Below, in pieces: positions 62,421 through 64,000 of a stretch of 64,000 nucleotides of DNA (positions within the stretch are counted from its first letter, which is position 1; each line of letters opens with the position of its first letter). Where the stretch lies: NCBI GenBank assembly GCA_026129865.1, contig JAHCHG010000002.1:180096-244095 (forward strand), read 5' to 3'. The stretch is from Pyrinomonadaceae bacterium (GTDB lineage: Bacteria > Acidobacteriota > Blastocatellia > Pyrinomonadales > Pyrinomonadaceae). Position numbers and translations under genes: made by a program. The notes under the pieces were generated by a model that was not told where the DNA came from, did no database searches, and was given only the letters and a program-made list of their open reading frames with translations.

Positions 62421-62897
62421 ATGACCGAATCGAAGAACCGACAGATCTCTTTCCAAGAAATGTTTGTCCGGTTTGTTTTATTCATATTTACTTATCCGCT
62501 TTCCGCTTGGTTTCTGAGCGGCTGGTTTAGAACGCCTTACACGGAATTGTTGAGTTTTCTGTTAACTGCGTTAGTCGGATTCTTAAGTCTACCGTTTTTG
62601 AAAAGGCTGGGTGTGCTTAGGTATTCAATTATAGTTGCAGTAATAACCGCAAGTTTGGTACCGATGTACCTTGGCAAATTTTGGTTTGAAGGATCCAGAA
62701 TCTGGGGCGGCTTTGCGTTGGCGGTTTTGGGCGCAGTCTCTTTCGCGTCCAACTGGATTTATCTTCGCGTAATGAGCGAAGTTTCAGACTCAGCGGGAGA
62801 CATAATGTCGCAGAGATCGTATTTGATCTTGAGTGCTCTCGTCGGAGCTTCAATGATATTGATGGGCGCAGCAGTCGCATTAGGTATTCTTAGTTGA
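62421..62897 (+). CDS. Membrane protein, unknown
   Basis: The 158-residue product has four likely membrane segments: FVRFVLFIFTYPLSAWFLS, LLSFLLTALVGFLSLPFL, IIVAVITASLVPMYLGKFW with WGGFALAVLGAVSFASNWI, and LILSALVGASMILMGAAVA. No family recognised. The ATG at 62,421 is the only convincing start. Confidence 0.65.
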   Translation: MTESKNRQISFQEMFVRFVLFIFTYPLSAWFLSGWFRTPYTELLSFLLTALVGFLSLPFLKRLGVLRYSIIVAVITASLVPMYLGKFWFEGSRIWGGFALAVLGAVSFASNWIYLRVMSEVSDSAGDIMSQRSYLILSALVGASMILMGAAVALGILS

Positions 62898-63220
62898 TCC
62901 GGAAATGCGTTTTCGTGACTAGCCTCGCATAATTCCTGATAAGTTGCGCTAACGATTTTTGAAGTTTCGCGTCGCAAGACAATCCGTCCCAAGCCGGCAA
63001 AACTGTCACAACTTCGCTGAAATTCCAACGCTTTACAATTTGAAGTCTGTTTAGAACTGCATTCTTTCGCCGGTCACGCTAATTTTCCATAAAATCAGAA
63101 TCAGTCGGATCATTTCGCACTTTATCGTCAAAAAGATTTCTACCAATCCGCCAAATCATTTTGTGAACGCGGTGAATTCGTCATAAGCTGAATAAATAAA
63201 ATCACTTAAAGAAAATCCTT
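62898..63220. other. Spacer before the SLC13 gene
   Basis: About 320 bases without a complete gene. The minus strand has an open frame from about 63,085 to 62,890 without a good start, reading for example RWNFSEVVTVLPAWDGLS. This may be the tail of a lost gene, but nothing was recognised. The promoter for the SLC13 gene should be here. Confidence 0.5.
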
Positions 63221-64000
63221 ATGAATGCTGAGATGATTTATGTGTTCGCCGTGCTTTTGCTCGCAGTTTTTCTGTTCGTAACGGAAAAATTGCCGGTAGA
63301 TCTGGTCGCGCTGCTGGTAATGGCTTTGCTGCTGGTCAGCCGGATCATCACGCCGGTGCAGGGTTTGTCGGGGTTCAGCAACACGGCGACAATTACCGTT
63401 GCGTCGATGTTCATTCTGAGTGCGGGACTTTTTAAAACGGGCGCGGTCAGTTTTCTGGGCGATTTCGTCAGCCGGATATTCAAGAAAAATTTTTATACGG
63501 CAATGCTTCTGGTGATGATACTTGTCGGCGTTTTGTCGGCGTTTATTAATAATACGCCAGTCATTGCGATCTTTTTGCCGATCCTTTTGGGCGTTGCCAA
63601 AGACACGCAGATCAGCGCGTCCAAAATTTTGATGCCGGTCTCGTTCGCTTCAATGTTCGGCGGCGTATGTACCTTGATCGGAACTTCGACAAATATTTTG
63701 GTGAGCTCGATCGCCGAGGAAAATGGTCTGCGGGCATTTACGATGTTCGAATTCGCACCGCTCGGCTTGATCTTTTTTGTCGTCGGCACGGCTTATATGC
63801 TGCTTGTCGGCATAAAATTGATCCCGGAAAGACGCGGCAAAGGCGATCTGACCGAAACCTTTTCGTTAAACGAATACTTGACGGAGATCGTGCTGTTACC
63901 CGGAACGAAGTCCGTCGGGCAAAAGATCAAAAATGCACCGCTTGTAAAAGATCTGGACATTACGATCCTTGAAATACGCCGCGAAAGCGGCATTATTCAT
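63221..64000 (+). CDS. SLC13 family permease (DASS type), 5' part
   Basis: Ion-coupled transporter family, often for dicarboxylates or sulfate. From the ATG at 63,221, 260 codons are visible: hydrophobic segments starting [19 protein letters not shown], and the family region [36 protein letters not shown] contains the substrate-binding SNT-like motif. A cytoplasmic segment then resembles the start of a TrkA-C domain ([14 protein letters not shown]). The rest lies beyond the right edge. Permeases with internal TrkA-C domains are widespread in bacteria. Confidence 0.85.
   Translation, partial: MNAEMIYVFAVLLLAVFLFVTEKLPVDLVALLVMALLLVSRIITPVQGLSGFSNTATITVASMFILSAGLFKTGAVSFLGDFVSRIFKKNFYTAMLLVMILVGVLSAFINNTPVIAIFLPILLGVAKDTQISASKILMPVSFASMFGGVCTLIGTSTNILVSSIAEENGLRAFTMFEFAPLGLIFFVVGTAYMLLVGIKLIPERRGKGDLTETFSLNEYLTEIVLLPGTKSVGQKIKNAPLVKDLDITILEIRRESGIIH

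Overview
The window looks like a chromosomal segment of an acidobacterium, most likely of the Blastocatellia / Pyrinomonadaceae type. This is inferred from the VWFA-related lipoprotein-like gene (a family typical of Acidobacteria), the division gene order, the mid-range GC content and the abundance of short intergenic tandem repeats. No plasmid, phage or insertion-sequence transposase was recognised.

Region 1 (1-13,013, minus strand) is a division and cell-wall (dcw) cluster read rsmH-ftsL-ftsI-murF-mraY-murD-ftsW-murG-murC-ftsQ-ftsA. ftsA is cut by the left edge. murE, murB, ddl and mraZ are absent from their usual places. Region 2 (13,014-16,865) carries a ZIP metal transporter, a TPM-domain membrane protein, a nucleotidyltransferase-fold protein and LemA.

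Region 3 (16,908-21,600, minus strand) is the most interesting part. It is a compact bacterial microcompartment (BMC) gene set: one BMC-H hexamer protein, three BMC-P (EutN/CcmL) pentamer proteins, a class II aldolase with a C-terminal extension that looks like an encapsulation peptide, and a small four-cysteine protein. An Uma2-family gene and a TonB-like protein with a similar four-cysteine motif sit in the same run. The NADH-sensing repressor gene rex lies at the head, and a near-consensus Rex operator overlaps its promoter. The expected aldehyde dehydrogenase, PduL and alcohol dehydrogenase are not in this locus.

Region 4 (21,680-31,558, plus strand) holds ruvAB, a secreted pectate-lyase-like beta-helix protein, an S8 protease ending in nine perfect-length SDGVLI-type hexapeptide repeats, a GNAT acetyltransferase and a membrane GGDEF-EAL protein. 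Region 5 (31,621-36,255, minus strand) is a succinate dehydrogenase operon sdhC-sdhA-sdhB. A RelE-type toxin-antitoxin pair is inserted between sdhC and sdhA, and an Uma2 gene between sdhA and sdhB. Region 6 (36,569-41,662, minus strand) is pilMNOPQ, the type IV pilus alignment and secretin operon.

Region 7 (42,070-57,854) is mixed housekeeping and accessory: a hydrolase, a GNAT, a frameshifted VWA gene, a lytic transglycosylase, an eRF1-like (baeRF) gene, a PIG-L deacetylase convergent with a SIS isomerase, tRNA-Ala(CGC), an EEP nuclease, an ATP-grasp ligase, an M50 protease and trpS. Region 8 (58,150-64,000) looks rearranged: an aldehyde dehydrogenase gene, a palindromic MITE-like element, a UPF0175/DUF3368 toxin-antitoxin pair followed exactly by a diverged duplicate of the dehydrogenase tail, a broken grpB gene, and the start of an SLC13 transporter cut by the right edge.
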